Made by a program: the position numbers and the translations under genes
Origin: Pipra filicauda
Lineage: Eukaryota; Chordata; Aves; Passeriformes; Pipridae
DNA length: 64,000 nucleotides
NCBI RefSeq assembly: GCF_003945595.2
Contig: NW_024104426.1
Location: 248,001-312,000, forward strand
Direction of reading: 5' to 3'
The notes under the pieces: generated by a model
What the model was told of the DNA's origin: nothing
The model's input: only the letters and a program-made list of their open reading frames with translations
Database searches by the model: none
In this document: positions 46,172 through 59,640 of the stretch, piece after piece
Layout of the letters: the number at the start of each line of letters is the position of its first letter
Numbering within the stretch: the stretch's first letter is position 1

Positions 46172-48907
46172 GGTGAGGGCCAAATTTCACCCAACCCCTT
46201 TAGGATTTGATGCCCCCCGCCTCCCCCCCCCCCATCTCTGCCCAGCTGGGTGAGATCAGGGAGCAGGCAGGAAAAAAAAACAAGGTCAGGATCTGACCCC
46301 AAGAGAGCAAGCCCCATATTGCTATTTTTTAAAAAACAGTAGAAAACAGCAGAGTATCCACAGCACTGGGGATCACCCTTTTCCCCCTATAGGCACAGGG
46401 TGACCCATGTGGCCCCTCATGCCAAGCCCTACTACACCAGGATGCTGAGGACTGCCAGCTGCACCCAGGTTTGGGTGTTCAGCGTATGTGTTGCCTTCAC
46501 TCACTGCTCAAAATGCTGCATAAACCAGGATTTAAGGTGTAGGTGTGCAGGTATACAGGACAATTTGTGAAAATGTATCCTTTCTGTGAGCCCACTAATA
46601 GCTGAATTTTAACACCCTCCCTGACACTCCTCCCATGGTCTCTGCCTCAGTTACCCCTCCAAAAAAAACTACTGTAAGTAGCCTTACAGAGACATCATAA
46701 CTAAGCACTGGAGCATACTTGGCAAATACTGGGAAAAAAAAATACTTTGCCACACAACCTGTTTGCATTTTCAGATTTTGGGGTCATTATTAATTACTGA
46801 GAAACTCCCCCAAAAGTCACCCCACTTCACTGAAGAGTGACCTGAAATACATCATATCTGACTTGGTCCAGTCATCATTGGCAGAACAATCCCAGCTGGG
46901 GACCTCTCCTCTCTGAGTCCGTATTTAATCATGACAGTTTGTGAAATAATTTTACTTTAGTCATGTTATGCTTAATTTAGCTTTTTTTGTATAGAAACAG
47001 ACACCACTGCAGACACAGTGGGTCAGGTACCCATCAGAATGGGGAATAGAGTTTGACCTCTGCTGTTTTGGCTCCAGAAACAAATGGTCTTTAATGCCTG
47101 AGTTAACAGATATCTCCTCCAACTGGCAGTAGTAGGTCACTTACCCTTCCCTCAGGTAACCCATCTCCTAGAAGAAAGCCAAAATTGGAGAGATTCACCA
47201 TACTGTGATCTTTCCCTTTACCTAGGAAACTCTGCTGGGATTACAGAGGCCAACAGCTTTTTTTCATGTTTCTAAACCATCTTTGATATCCCCCAAAACA
47301 CTTGCTTAGGCGCTTGAATTCCCCTAAGAGTGAAATAGTTAACTAATTGGTGCAGAACTGGCTTCAACTATCATTGCGTATAGTAAGATTAAATCATTGA
47401 CAAACAATGTCACAAATCTGGATTTTGTGTTCTTCCTGGCTTTGTTAAAAAAGGGAAGAAACAGGTTGGCAAGGGATGACTTCTAAGCATGGCTGATTGG
47501 TTTAGACCCTTTGCAAGAGCAGAAAATATCCCTATTGATACATTTTGCCCTGCACACTGTTGTGATGGGGTTCCCAGCACCAATCCATCATACAAGGTAT
47601 TTACAAGCAGTGTATGTAGAGCAGAGCCATCACTCACACGAAACTCCTAAATCCTTGAGTACCTTGAAAAAAGCCAGAGAGACCCCAAACATAGTGCACA
47701 GGTGAAATTCATGGCTATTTGATATGTACCACCAGCAACACAGGAGAGAGAAGGCAAAAGATATCTGCTTAGTCTCACTGGAAATCACGTTTCTCAGTCA
47801 GGTATAAAGGAAAAACTCCCTTTGGACAGAAGAGTGGTCCATGTACATTTAACATCCCACTGATGATCTCTCCTTGCCTCCACTGTTTGTAGGAATTTGT
47901 CTTGCCCCAGACTTCATGTCTCCATTTCCTCTTCCAGGCTACTAAAATGAACCATATCATCAGGTTTCCTGCTTAAATTCTTACTTCCCTTTGGAAAAGC
48001 ATCACTTCAGACCTGGCCCATGTGACTGGACTGTCCCACACTACTTCCAGAACAATTTTAATTCAACCAGAACCCATCACTTTACCACAGTAACAAGAAC
48101 ATTGCATTTGCACTCATTTATCCCAGGAGCTGAGGCAGGTGAGGGACAAAGGCAGTGTCTCACACATGACACTGTGTGTGTGACTACATAGATGTGCACA
48201 AAAAGTGCCAATCAGCCCTGGTGGATCCAGGACTGAAACGGTTATTGATAAAAAATTTATTTCCACAATAAGAATTTAAATTATGCATTCAGTAAGTAGT
48301 GAGCCAGTATTAGGACTAAGCAGCTGGTTTTCAATAGTCTGAGGGTAAGAACTGCTTCTTTTCACCAGAACTACACCAGGACCACCAATTCAAGCTTTAC
48401 TGAGCAGACTGGAAGGCACGAATAAGCATGGCACTGCCTGGATCTGAAGGGTGAAACATGCACAGAGATCTTGGCATCAACTACAGGACACTGCAGTGTT
48501 GGAGGAGAACTTTCCTGTGATCATGGATAGAAGCAGGAAGAAAATCAGTAAATGGAATTTGCTTCCCTTCCCTTCAGAGCACTGTCCATTGGAAGCCACC
48601 TTCTCCTGTGGATGTCACTGAAATTATTGCAGATCTTAAGATGTGTTAGTGAGGTCACATGAAGTGCAGTGTTGATGGCACAGCCACAAGCCAAGTTGGC
48701 TCATCAGTATTTGCATGTTAATTAGCTCAGCCAGAGATAATGACCAGTGTATGTAGGATGTGTAGGGTAAGGAGTCAGTAAAATAGAGTTACCTGGTTGT
48801 TTTCAGCCCTTCCTAACCTCCTATTGCTGGAAACCTCTGGTCAAGTTAACCCATGTGTAGGGTATTGATGGCTGGACTGTTTCCTTCCATCCCTCCAACC
48901 TCAGCAG

Positions 48908-49078
48908 GGATCGTAGAATCATAAAATCACAGAATGGTCTGGGCTAGAAGGGACCTTAAAATCATCTATTCCAAACCCCTTGTCCATGGAGGGAGTTGCC
49001 ACCCACTAGACCAGGTTTCTCAAAGCCCCATCCAACCTGGCCTTGAACACTTCCAGGGATGGGGCAGCCACAACAGGG
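48908..49078 (-). repeat. CR1 LINE 3' end
   Basis: 'gatcgtagaatcataaaatcacagaatggtctgggctagaagggaccttaaaatcatctattccaaacccc' followed by 'gccccatccaacctggccttgaacacttccagggatggggcagccacaac'. It includes the reversed octamer tail. Confidence 0.94.
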
Positions 49079-52000
49079 ATGATTGGATGAGGTGCAGAGT
49101 GCAGCTCAGCAAAAGACACGAGCACCCTGCCATGGTGTATGGGCCACCAGGGTTGTGCTTTTTACAGGGGCACCAGAAGTCCTGCATCAGGACTCCAACC
49201 TTACCTTGTTTCCCTCCGAAGGTCCTCCCACTTTCATGGTGACCTGGCCTGCCTGTGCACCACTGATGAGCTCTGATGAGGTCAGAGTTAGCAACATTTA
49301 AGGCTTTTTAGGTAAATATACTTGAATTGGCATAACAGTCCATACGAGGTCACAAGTACCCACTGTTCTAACACAGGAAGGATCACACATAAAACTAAAT
49401 AAACTTCAGGATTGTTGTCCCTCAACAATCCCGCCGGAGGGAGGGGGTGGAAATGAGCATGGGTTTCAAAGGCTATTTAATGACTTAAAATCCAAAGGCA
49501 GAGCTGAAACCACTGCTAGTTCTGCTCAAAGAGCAGTGACTTTGAAGGCACTTTGGACTGATTACGTTTTTCGGAGCAGCGCCCTGCATCACTCCGCGTC
49601 AACGCTCCGTGGGACACATTGAGGGCAGCGCCAGATCTGCAGCGTGGTGCTGTAAGATCCTGACACTTAGCACTTTAGGAGAACAATAGCATTAAGGGAG
49701 ATCATTGGGTTTTTCTTCTAAGCTAATTTGTTCTTAGCATTAGCAACAAAAATAGAGAGGATGCTATTTTAAAAGTTGCATTAATATGTCTCGAAGCTCT
49801 AAAGAGCAACGGGGAATTTTTGCCTGAGTACTCCAAGCCAAGGGCAGCCAGCAATTACATTTTTGTACGGAGGCTGTCAATAGCAGATGGATGGGCCAGA
49901 TCCTGGCTTTGCTTTCATCCTTTTCACTGTCTGGTGCTCATTCTTGCACATTTTGTGGTCTGCAGAATCACTCAGAGGCAGCTCAAGTGGCAAGGCCATG
50001 AGCCGGGAGAAGCCGATGGCTTTTTCAGGTCCATCACTACATCTACTGCAGGTAGAACATAGACAGCTCCGTCCTTGTTGTCTTTTGCCCCAGGTCTTTG
50101 GTGTTTTCTCTTAGGAGATGTAATGCAGTGATGAATTACCTTTTTTTTCAGGTCTTCAGACCACAAAAGGAATCAATAAACTGGTAAAAAAGACAATATG
50201 GTATTAAAATGGTGCAATTAAAGTCTGGAGCTGAATACCCGTAACAAAAGAAGCCCCATGTCCCAGCCTGTCACACAATGTTCCAGTCTCCTTGCAATTT
50301 CTTTTATAAGTCTTGAAATGCCTGGGTTTATACGGTTTTTTTTTAAATCATCAATCAAAATATTTGGATGGTTCATGAGGACAAGAAGTGTGATTTTGAG
50401 ATGTGTTGCTAAGCTTCTGATCTGCTGCCTCTTTCACTTTCTGCTCAGCAGAACTATTCTTCGTAGCCATTTTTGCTCAAAGTCTGAGATTATCATAAGG
50501 TATTCACCAGTAACCACGTGACATGAGTCAAATAAGTGTGTGAAAGAATCAGGTGAGACACACTTTGCACTTGCTTCCCTTCCTGGCAACAAGGCGGCCC
50601 TTCCTTGAATCCTAGTAAATGAGCCACGTGGGGGCAAGTCCTTAGATTTGACGCTATTGTTATTAAACAGTTTTGAGTTTTGAACATCTGATGTGTCTCA
50701 GTGGAGCTGGCACAGACCCTCTTCACAGGCCATCCCAGAGATGGCCGGGACTCCTGTGGTGCTGTTTGAGCTCCCTGATTACTGCAGGTAACAGCATGAC
50801 TTACACATAAGAATCAGTTTTGATTTACTCCTGGTTCTTCAGTGGGATAACTTCTCTTTGTTGTTTAATGTTATTTTTGAACTGTGAGGTTCACAGAAAT
50901 AAAGGCTCTATTCCTGCCATTGACCTAGAAAAGTCTTTTGATTCTTTCCAGTGGGACTACTTTTTTTTCAGTTGCTGGGAACCTTAAAATTGTGTGTTTC
51001 TCTCCTCTGGGGGAGGTAGTGGCTACATTTTCATTCCTCCTTTAAGATTCGATCAGTAAAGCCGAAGAGACCTTAAAGCTCTGGCTGACCTCCTGCACTC
51101 CCCCATTACAAAGGGCTCTCATGGCACTCACAGCCTACTCCCATTTTCTGCTTTTAAGTCTGTGCTGTGAAATTTTTCTCTCTCCTACAGCATTGCTGGT
51201 GCTGCAGCTGGCATTATTAATTCCATTTCATTAACTGATCTTCCTAATGGACTGGAAGACAAAAGAAAAGACAGTCCTGAGACCACAGTGTGGTTGAGCC
51301 TCAGGAGATCTGTGTTCAGTCCGTGCGTCCGCCACAGGCTTCCTACATGACCTTGGGAATCACCTCCCTTAGGTCTCCGGGTCTGCTTGGTCTATTTAAA
51401 TTTGGGGCATTGTCTGCTTTTTAAGCTTTGTTTTTGCAGCACCCAGCACAACATCTGCGGCTCTAACAAAGGAGCCTGACTCATTTTTGCAATACAACTT
51501 GCAGGCTGGTAGGCTGTAGTTCTTGGACCAGGGGGGATCAAGACTGTAAAGATGAATTGGGATTGCATTGCTCTTGGAAATGATGAAATCCTGCCCAGTG
51601 CTGTGTAAAGATCCTGGGGGACAGAGGAGCCTCCTCTCTGGCCAACCATGCCCAGAAGAGATGACAATGATGCATTTTTAGCAGAATCTCAAAGCAAGGA
51701 CTGGTGGACAGTGCCTGAGCTGGGAAATGAGGCCTGGACTTTGCCACATGGCAGTGCCACAAACCACCAGGGCTCTAGAGCAGCTCATCTTGCCGGCTCT
51801 CTCCTTCTGCTGCTGGTACTCTGGAGGGCAGGCACAGCCCCTGAGATGCTTTGCTGGGAGAGGGAGAAATAAGAATGTGAGCAGGGACCATGCCACTACA
51901 AGCACATGGCACATGGTGCCCAGAGAGAGCCATGCCCCAGGCGGGCAGCCCTGCTGCAATCCAGACAAAGTGCTGAGCCAACACAGCTCTGCCACAGAGC

Positions 52001-54106
52001 TGCACTAGACAGATCCTGTCCTGCCCTTTGCTCCTCCACACATCCAGGTCCTGAGCTCAGGCAGCTCTGGTGCACCCCCAGGAAAGATGTTCCCACAGAA
52101 ATCCTGAAGCTTTGCTTCCAGCTTACATGGGCCACCCCGTGCTCCTGCCCTGCTGGGATCAGGCCCAAGTTGTGAAGCTCCAGGTGCCGATTCAGGGGCT
52201 GGGATGCTCTGTCCAAGTGCAAAATACAACTACAAACTGCGTGACTGTGACTGCAAACTAAACCAACAGCCTGCAGGCAGAGGTTCAGGAGACTGAGGTT
52301 TCATTTGCAGCAGTGCCACAAGCCCTTAATTCAGGTTGAGATTCTCATAAGCAGCCGGGGGTGCTTGCAAATGAGCTGTGGTTTGCAGTGTTCTGTTGGC
52401 TCCTCTGCTCTTGTACGTGGTGCTCCTCCTGCCAGCCCAAACCTGGCAGGGGGGAGAAGGTGCAGAATGACTTAACATAGAGCAAGCCCCTTTCTCCAGC
52501 CCCAGTTCTTCCCCCCAGATAATTTATTTCGGGAAAGAGTATAATCCAGCAGGCTCTGAGCTGCTCACCATGCTAGAGAGCTGCTTCAAACATCCCACCA
52601 TGGGCATCTTTGCATCCCCCACCCCACTGAACAGGGAGGCTGGGAGAATAAATGCATTAGTGAAGGAGGTGTGCAGATGCTGTGGCCATGCACACACAGG
52701 CTCGGCCGACACACAATTGTCATGGCAACCCCAGCTTTCCCTGGAAAACAGCAACAGATCACTAATACACTGCTGGATCCAATAGCCACTCCGCCTGCTC
52801 CATGGATGCGAGACACTGTGGGTACCAAGATGCCACAGCCCAAATCGTACTCAGGCTGGGAAGCAGGCTGTTAACATGCAAAAATCTTGGCTGAGGTTGC
52901 AGAGGGAGGGGGTCCAGGTTGGGCAGGGGCAGATTAAGAAGCAGCTGCTTCTGTCCTGAGCAAAAGCAGCCCTGCAGCACTTGCAAAGGCGAGGGAGGAG
53001 GCAGAGAGTGTGGCTGCTTATTGCAGCAATGCCAACAGTGCTGTATGGCACAAAGGGATGATGGATAAGGAGTGCATTGGTGCTGTCCAAGGGGGGAAAA
53101 AAGCCAAAAGGAGAAATGAAGGACATAAAAACTGGCGTGTAAGACAGGAGTGTCACTGCAAGGCTGTGGGAAGGAGAAAGCAAAGAAAGAATATGAGCAG
53201 GGCTGTGGTGAGAGTCGGTATGAGCACTGGCTACAGAAGTGCTTTGGACACTGAAGCAGCACTCTTGAGTTTTAAATGTTATTATGGGCCTCTAGGGTAA
53301 TTTAGAAGAATTAGATCAGGAAATGATGTGCCAGAAGCATTGGCTGAAAAGTGGTCAGAATTGTGTTTGCTGGGGAAACAAACAGGGAAAATGGTTTTGT
53401 GGGGCATTTTAGGACATCGGTTGGAAGAAGAGCTACACAGAAAAACAGCGGTGATTTGAGTACTGAGGGGCTCTCCCTGCCCTGGCACATCCCCTCACAT
53501 GGGGCAGAGGGAAGAGGAAAGGATGGATCATATGTAATACATATTTATCTTATGGAAGATACCATAAGCAAGGTCAAGCAAGCTTCCAGCATCCAATCAG
53601 CAGAATATGCAATGAAAATCCACACCCTGGAGCCAGCTCATTAGAAACTTAAGATCAGTCATCCCTAAAACTAGTTATCTCATGCAAGCAGATGCAAAAT
53701 GAGGAAAAAAGAGAAGGAAAAAAATGCAGAACTGAGTTTGCACACTGAAATTGTGGAAATGGGTTTCTCTCTGAAGAACAGATCCTATCTCTGAGTACTT
53801 GAACATCATATATCCTTGCTCCCCCTCTCTGCACACAATGAGAAAGTCCTGATTTGGATGCTGACATCAAGTATCTGAGAAAAGACAATTTAATTTCCCA
53901 TTCTCAAGGCCAAAGGATTAAAGATAGGTCAGCAAAACTATTTCACGTTTAGAAAACCAAAGGAAGAAAAACTAAGGAATTCAGATTTCCCTGATGATAT
54001 AATTAAACACCATAAGCCACATTTTCCTGAATGCTTCTGCAAAAGAAATGGTAGCTCTCTACTCTGAGATGAGCATGCATATAATAGGAGATATAGGGTG
54101 AATTTG

Positions 54107-54123
54107 AATATATATATATATAT
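54107..54123 (+). repeat. (TA)8 microsatellite
   Basis: A short TA run followed by 'tgcaaaat'. Confidence 0.9.
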
Positions 54124-57100
54124 GCAAAATAGAGTTATTTTGCTATCTTTATCAATTAATAAGTGTCATGGAAGTCCACTGGACAAAACTGAATAAGGAA
54201 AAATGTTCTTCTTGTTGACAGAACATTTAACCACTCTGCTGCAATAATAGCTCTTCAATATGGTAAATTAGCAGGAATTTCAGAGTAACTGTGTAGATTT
54301 GCAGATATCCAGAAATAACTGTTATCCCAGAGCATTGCACATGAGCAATACGAGGTGAAAGGACAACATACTACATTTTCTGCATGAATAGTGAATTCCC
54401 TTGCAACAGGTTTGGCTTTTACAGAAATGGGGGAATTCCAAAGAGAACAGTAAAATAGGTCTGGGCAAGCATTGCAGAAGGCCTGCTGGGATTTCAGAAC
54501 TGCTTTCCCAAAGTGTTTCACTCCTTGAAAACACTGAAGTACACGGGGCTTTGATGAAACTCCCTGACTGAGACAGGTACCACCAAATATCCCTTTGTAC
54601 TGCATCAGTTACTTCGTTCTTAATAAATGCATCCAGGGACCAAAAGCACGATATCTCTGTGTCCCATCTGAGGTCCTCGCATTTCATATGCCAGGTACTT
54701 AAAATAATGCCTTGAAAATGAATCAGAGATAAAACATAATGGCATGACATTAATTTTAAATTATGATAGATTCAAGAAAACCACAATCTTTTTTTGTTTG
54801 CAAACCAAACAAACCCAAACCCCAAACTCAATTGCCATACTTTGTTTTGGATGAACCTCCTCTGTCACAGGTGCAGTACATGTGATCAGCTCCTCCTGAA
54901 TGCTGGGCAGGGCTCTGAGTGCTGCTGGTGCTCAGCACCTGCAGGTCCAGGCTTTGGAAACCTCAGCCTCTGCGTACCCCCAGCTTGAAGCTGAGAGACA
55001 TCAGCTTAGGATGAGGGCCAGAAGAGAAGGATTTACTTCATTTTGGAAGCAGCAGCTCTTCCCTTTTCCAAAACACTTGATTTTCAACTGTGCTTTTGTT
55101 CCCCCCTCGTTCTTTTCCCAGATCGCCTGACATTTAAAGTGATCAAAGTTTCCTGTGAACCACAGCTTCTAAATTCCAGATAAATATAGCCACCCTGCTC
55201 TGCATTTGTTTGTTTTTCTCAGGTCGCAAACCTGCAGTCGAGACCTACTTATTTTGGAGCAGGGAGAGCTGCTTGCTGCCTGTCACCACGTGCTTCGGCA
55301 GCCGGGAGGGGGGAGCAGAGCCCTCCGCGCAGGATGCGGCTCAGCACTTCTCCCAGCACAGGGTCTAATCCTGCTCTGGCAGCTCGGAGCAAACAAACCG
55401 GCAGCCCCCGTGTTGGCTTGAGGAGCCAGAGGAGCCCTGGAGCGGCAGGAAGCAAACGGAGGCGTGATGCTCGGAGGCAGATTGCACGGAGGGGAGGATG
55501 GAGATGGCCGTGGCCGAGGGCTGTGACATGCCCAGCCCACGCTGACACATAGGGGGGGACAACCCTGAGCCCTTTGAGACATGGTGAAGCTCTGTGGGTT
55601 CTGGAGTACGGGTTAAACCACATGCAAGGGCAGGAAGATCCTGCCCCTGCTTCACCCCTCCCACTCCCATGCCCACCCACACACACCCACTCAGCCCAGA
55701 ACAATTTATTTTGGCCTCCCCATTAGCTGGGAAGTAAACGTGGCAATTACTTTGTATATCTGAAGTGTCAGAACCGTTTGGCACATTTCCCTGAAGCTAA
55801 ATAATTAATGAAGTGCTCTGATTAGTGTGAATCCTGTGGAATCATCAGGCAGCATGGAGTGACATTTATTTTTACCTCTTGATGCCTGAGACAAGGCTTT
55901 GTTAAGAGGCCAAGAATGGATGGGGCTTCCATACTTTCCTGCAGCTGAAAGGGCTTGGCTTGGGGTTTATTCTAGAATAAAAGGTTTCTGCCCTGCTTTG
56001 CGCTTAGGCTGCCACAAAGAGAAGCAGCCCTCAAAATTTAAACTCTTTGCAAGTGATGGAAGATAAAATACATTTCTTTTCCATAGAGGAAAAATCTCCA
56101 ATATATGTATCACCCAGAAACTTGTTTCCTTCAGTGCCTCATTAGAGGCACTACATCGAAGAGGGCTGTTTTACCCCTCTTACCAACAAACAGGGGTCAA
56201 GTAGAAGATCCTGGGAGTGCAGCTGCCAAGGCGAGGTTCAGATTCTGCAAACCAGAGCACTACAGCAGGATCCATCCCTGTGGAGTCATGCCTGTGCCAG
56301 TGGGTTTCCAGCCTAACCTCCAGTGACAGAGTGAACTGATGCCCCTGTGGGGTCAGAGAGCTTCTGGTAAGAGACTGCTACATGAGCGGTGCAGGGGGAG
56401 CTGGTGGCTGCCACTTAGGGTCCATTTTCTCCTACAATTTCTTTCTTTCTGAATCAATTCCCCACACAAAACACTCCGGCCACCCAAATAGCTGTACTGA
56501 GCCCTGCCTGTGCTGTGCAGATCTGTGTGAGCTGCTGCCCTTTTCCCAGCCCTCCCACATTTTGCCATCAAACTGCAAATAATCTGCTTTCTGCCATGAC
56601 CCAGGGAGGAGAGAGGCTGCCCAGAGAACACACAGAGCTATTACATGTGCAAATTGGGTATCTTTGGGGTCCTGAAGTGCAATCTTCACCTCTGCAGGGA
56701 GGAGATAAAAGTATAGCAAAGGGTTTATATAAAAAGCTGAACCCTCCTGATCCCAGATGCCACAGCCATAATGACTCCAGCTCCGAACCTGCCTCATGCA
56801 TTTCACCTTCTGAGCAGCACGTTCACATGCTCAGGGATGATACAAAAACATCAGCACCAGTCAGGCACCTAGAAAAGTTGCCTCTACCTAAAGGGCTTTA
56901 CCCCTCACACAGAGTTTTGTATAAACAAGGGGTAAAGGACTCCTTGCAAGAAAAAGCAAATAGTTTGGAAATCATGTACTTCAAGTCTATGCCTGGTTTT
57001 GCCTCATCCAACATGTGTTTCCATGGAAGCAGAGGAGGGAGCGGGCAGCCTGTGGCTGCAAATCACAGCTATCTAGCCGCCTGCTCCCGAGTCTGAAGAG

Positions 57101-58987
57101 ACAAATGGATCATTAAAAATAAAACAAAACTGAAATTTAAAGCATCCCTTTTGACGGTAGATAACTGGATATTTAGTGCTGCAGTTTGTTCAGTGGGCTG
57201 GGGCCCAAGTGCATATCACAGCTGAACGAAACCAAACTTGGGCCCAACCTCAGAGGAAATGAGTATGCGCCGAATAAAATGATTTTTGTTCTTGTGTTGA
57301 TCACACTGGTGTAGTGATTGTGTGAGCACAGAGAATGGCAGTGCAACACAAGAAGACAGTTACGTAAATGGATTAAAAGGATGTTTTCAGCACGGTTTGG
57401 GGGAGTGTATTGCAGAGAGAGACCAAAACAAGGATGGTTTAGAAAATACGGATTGTTTAGGAAAGCTAAAGGTTTATCTGTTGATCCAAACCTGGTTTTC
57501 TGATCTCAGGAGTGAGTCTCCTGAAGTCAGTCTGAATGTCTGTCAGTTGCTCTTATCAGTATGTCCTTTGAGCAGAAACTTGTTTTTGACTATAACCATG
57601 AAGTTTTTCTGGCCTCAAACAAGCATCTCGAGGCATTATCACGTCCAAAGAAAACACGCAGTTCCTAACAGCTTGCAAGCCAGTTGCAAATACATCTTGC
57701 TGCTGAGCCAGGGACATTTCACTGGGAGTAATTACCACATATCCTCAGGTAAGAGCTGCCTCTTACCCAAAATGTGGCACTCGGTGACTTGAATGTAGCT
57801 ACTCTTGAGGGACCAAACTGGATCTTCCCAGTGGCCTCATGAGGGCTCCCAGCAAACTATCAGGGCTGATATGTGTGTGTAGCCATCATGTGAGCAAATG
57901 CAAAATGTCCTTTCTGCACTTACCTCCCTCAGAAAAAAAATACATATCTGTTTTACAGCAACCTGCCTTGTCCCAAAAGGCAGCAGGATTTCTCACCAGG
58001 AGGTATTTTTTTCTTTCTTGACTACCAGGCAAGAAAAATTAGGCACACTTACAAAAACTGCCAATTAGAAAACATGGTTGCAGGCTCTAGTGAGTTAAAA
58101 ATCCCGAGTTTTTAGTGCTTGTGAGATTTCCTCCCCATAGCTCTGTGTAATGGATTTGGAGCTGTTGTCTATAGCTGCCTGAATGTTGAATTTCTGAATG
58201 CTGTGATCAATACTGTATTGAATAACGATACCTATTATCTAATGACAGCTCTGTGTGCATCTAATACTTAAGTTTAGTAGATTGTTTTCAGGGGGAGAAC
58301 AGCAAAAGTTGAAAGAATGGGTCAAATCAACTTGAGTTTGTTAGAAACTACATCCCAACAGGGAAATATGAGAGATGAAAATGAATCTACTGGGGAAAAT
58401 GAAGAGATTTAGCTTGGATCAGGCTGACTCTATTTCCAGAGCCTCCAAAGGTCCTAGACATTTCTATACCATCAAATCCAATTGAGCAAATGGCAATATT
58501 ACCAAAGGTGTCCTTCTTGCCTTTTGCAGCCTGTGAAGCACATTGCTAAAAGGGGGTTTGAGCCAGCAGACCCAGACAGGGCAGGGCCCTGCAAACACCT
58601 TTATGTACAGGCTGGAGGCAAAGTTGCCATGGAGGCCATGGTATTGAGTACCAGCAGCAAGTAGGGAAGCCCTGGGTTGGTTTTCATCTCTGGTTGGTGC
58701 TTAGTATTCTTCTTCATCATACCAGTGTGAATTGCCTGGTGGTACTGGCTGATACCATGAACTGTGATAATCCAGGATTTTTTTTTTTTTTTAAATATGG
58801 ATGCCAAATCGTAATAATGATCTGTGCATTTTTATGATTTGATCAAACCATAATAGCAATTTGTGGCTTGTTTCTACCTGTGCCATGGGTAAGTGAGCCA
58901 TTGAGTGTCCACTGGGCCCAAAGGCCTGAAGGTGAAAGGCTCCTCTATCCCATTCCCAACCTCGAGCCCACAAGGACATCCTTGTGT

Positions 58988-59128
58988 TCAAGGCCAGGCT
59001 GGATGGGGCTTTGAGCAATCTGGTCTAGTGGAAGCTGTCGCTGCCCATGACAGGGGGGGTGAAACTAGAAGATAAATTTAAGATTCCTTTCAACCCAAAC
59101 AATTCTCTGACTCGGTGATTCTGTGACA
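58988..59128 (+). repeat. CR1 LINE 3' end
   Basis: 'gttcaaggccaggctggatggggctttgagcaatctggtctagtggaagc' and 'agattcctttcaacccaaacaattctctgactcggtgattctgtg'. Confidence 0.92.
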
Positions 59129-59439
59129 AGGCTCTGCAAGTTTTGAAAACATGTAACTCAGCAAAGGAAGAACAGTGCACCTGAATTCTGGGATCAAGTA
59201 GGAAGGAGCTGAAAGGCGAGCAGAAAACTAGTGCAGATGAATCTGCACTAGGAGGATGTCATTTGCCTCCAGACAGTGTGGGATATTGATCTGCAGTCAC
59301 ACAGCAGCACACGCTGGACAGGAAGCATCATCAGAAATTGGCTGAGGGAAGGGGAGAAAGATGTCAATAAAATCAAGTGGTGTGTCAAAGAGAGGAGGAA
59401 GGAGGAGGATATCAGGGCAGCCTGCACTGGAGCCACAGT

Positions 59440-59640
59440 GTTTACCTCATGCTGTGTATCAGTGACCTTGAGAGTGATGCCATTATCTAATGATGCCAAA
59501 TTGTAGGAGGCACAGAACAAATTAATTACAAATAGGAGATTAGGCTTACGGTCTGATAAGCAGCTCACGGAGTTCAATGAAGAGAAGTTTTAATGAGATT
59601 AAGTGACAAAGCCATCACTTAGAAGGAGGCATTAGACAGA
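59440..59640 (+). repeat. Possible very old CR1 fragment
   Basis: 'accttgagagtgatgccattatctaatgatgccaaattgtaggagg' and 'cacggagttcaatgaagagaagt' resemble the CR1 '...gatgacaccaagttg...' and '...gagttcaacaaggccaagt' zones. The match is weak and indels are many. Confidence 0.35.

Noticed and set aside
45886..46317. 143-codon minus-strand frame upstream of RTN1-C
   Set aside because: It consists largely of poly-lysine and poly-glycine translated from the T and C homopolymer tracts.
49972..50166. Minus-strand frame with MDLKKPSASPG considered as an RTN1-A exon
   Set aside because: The sequence does not match the acidic RTN1-A N-terminal region and lacks a convincing donor in frame.
55249..55784. 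Overlapping minus-strand frames of 99-151 codons
   Set aside because: They arise from a GC-rich patch in which several frames are open at once. The proline/alanine/cysteine mixture matches no RTN1-A exon.
56515..57096. 193-codon plus-strand open frame, longest in the window
   Set aside because: Composition and content show no domain, and no splice or promoter context is evident. A frame of this length is expected about once by chance in 64 kb of both strands.
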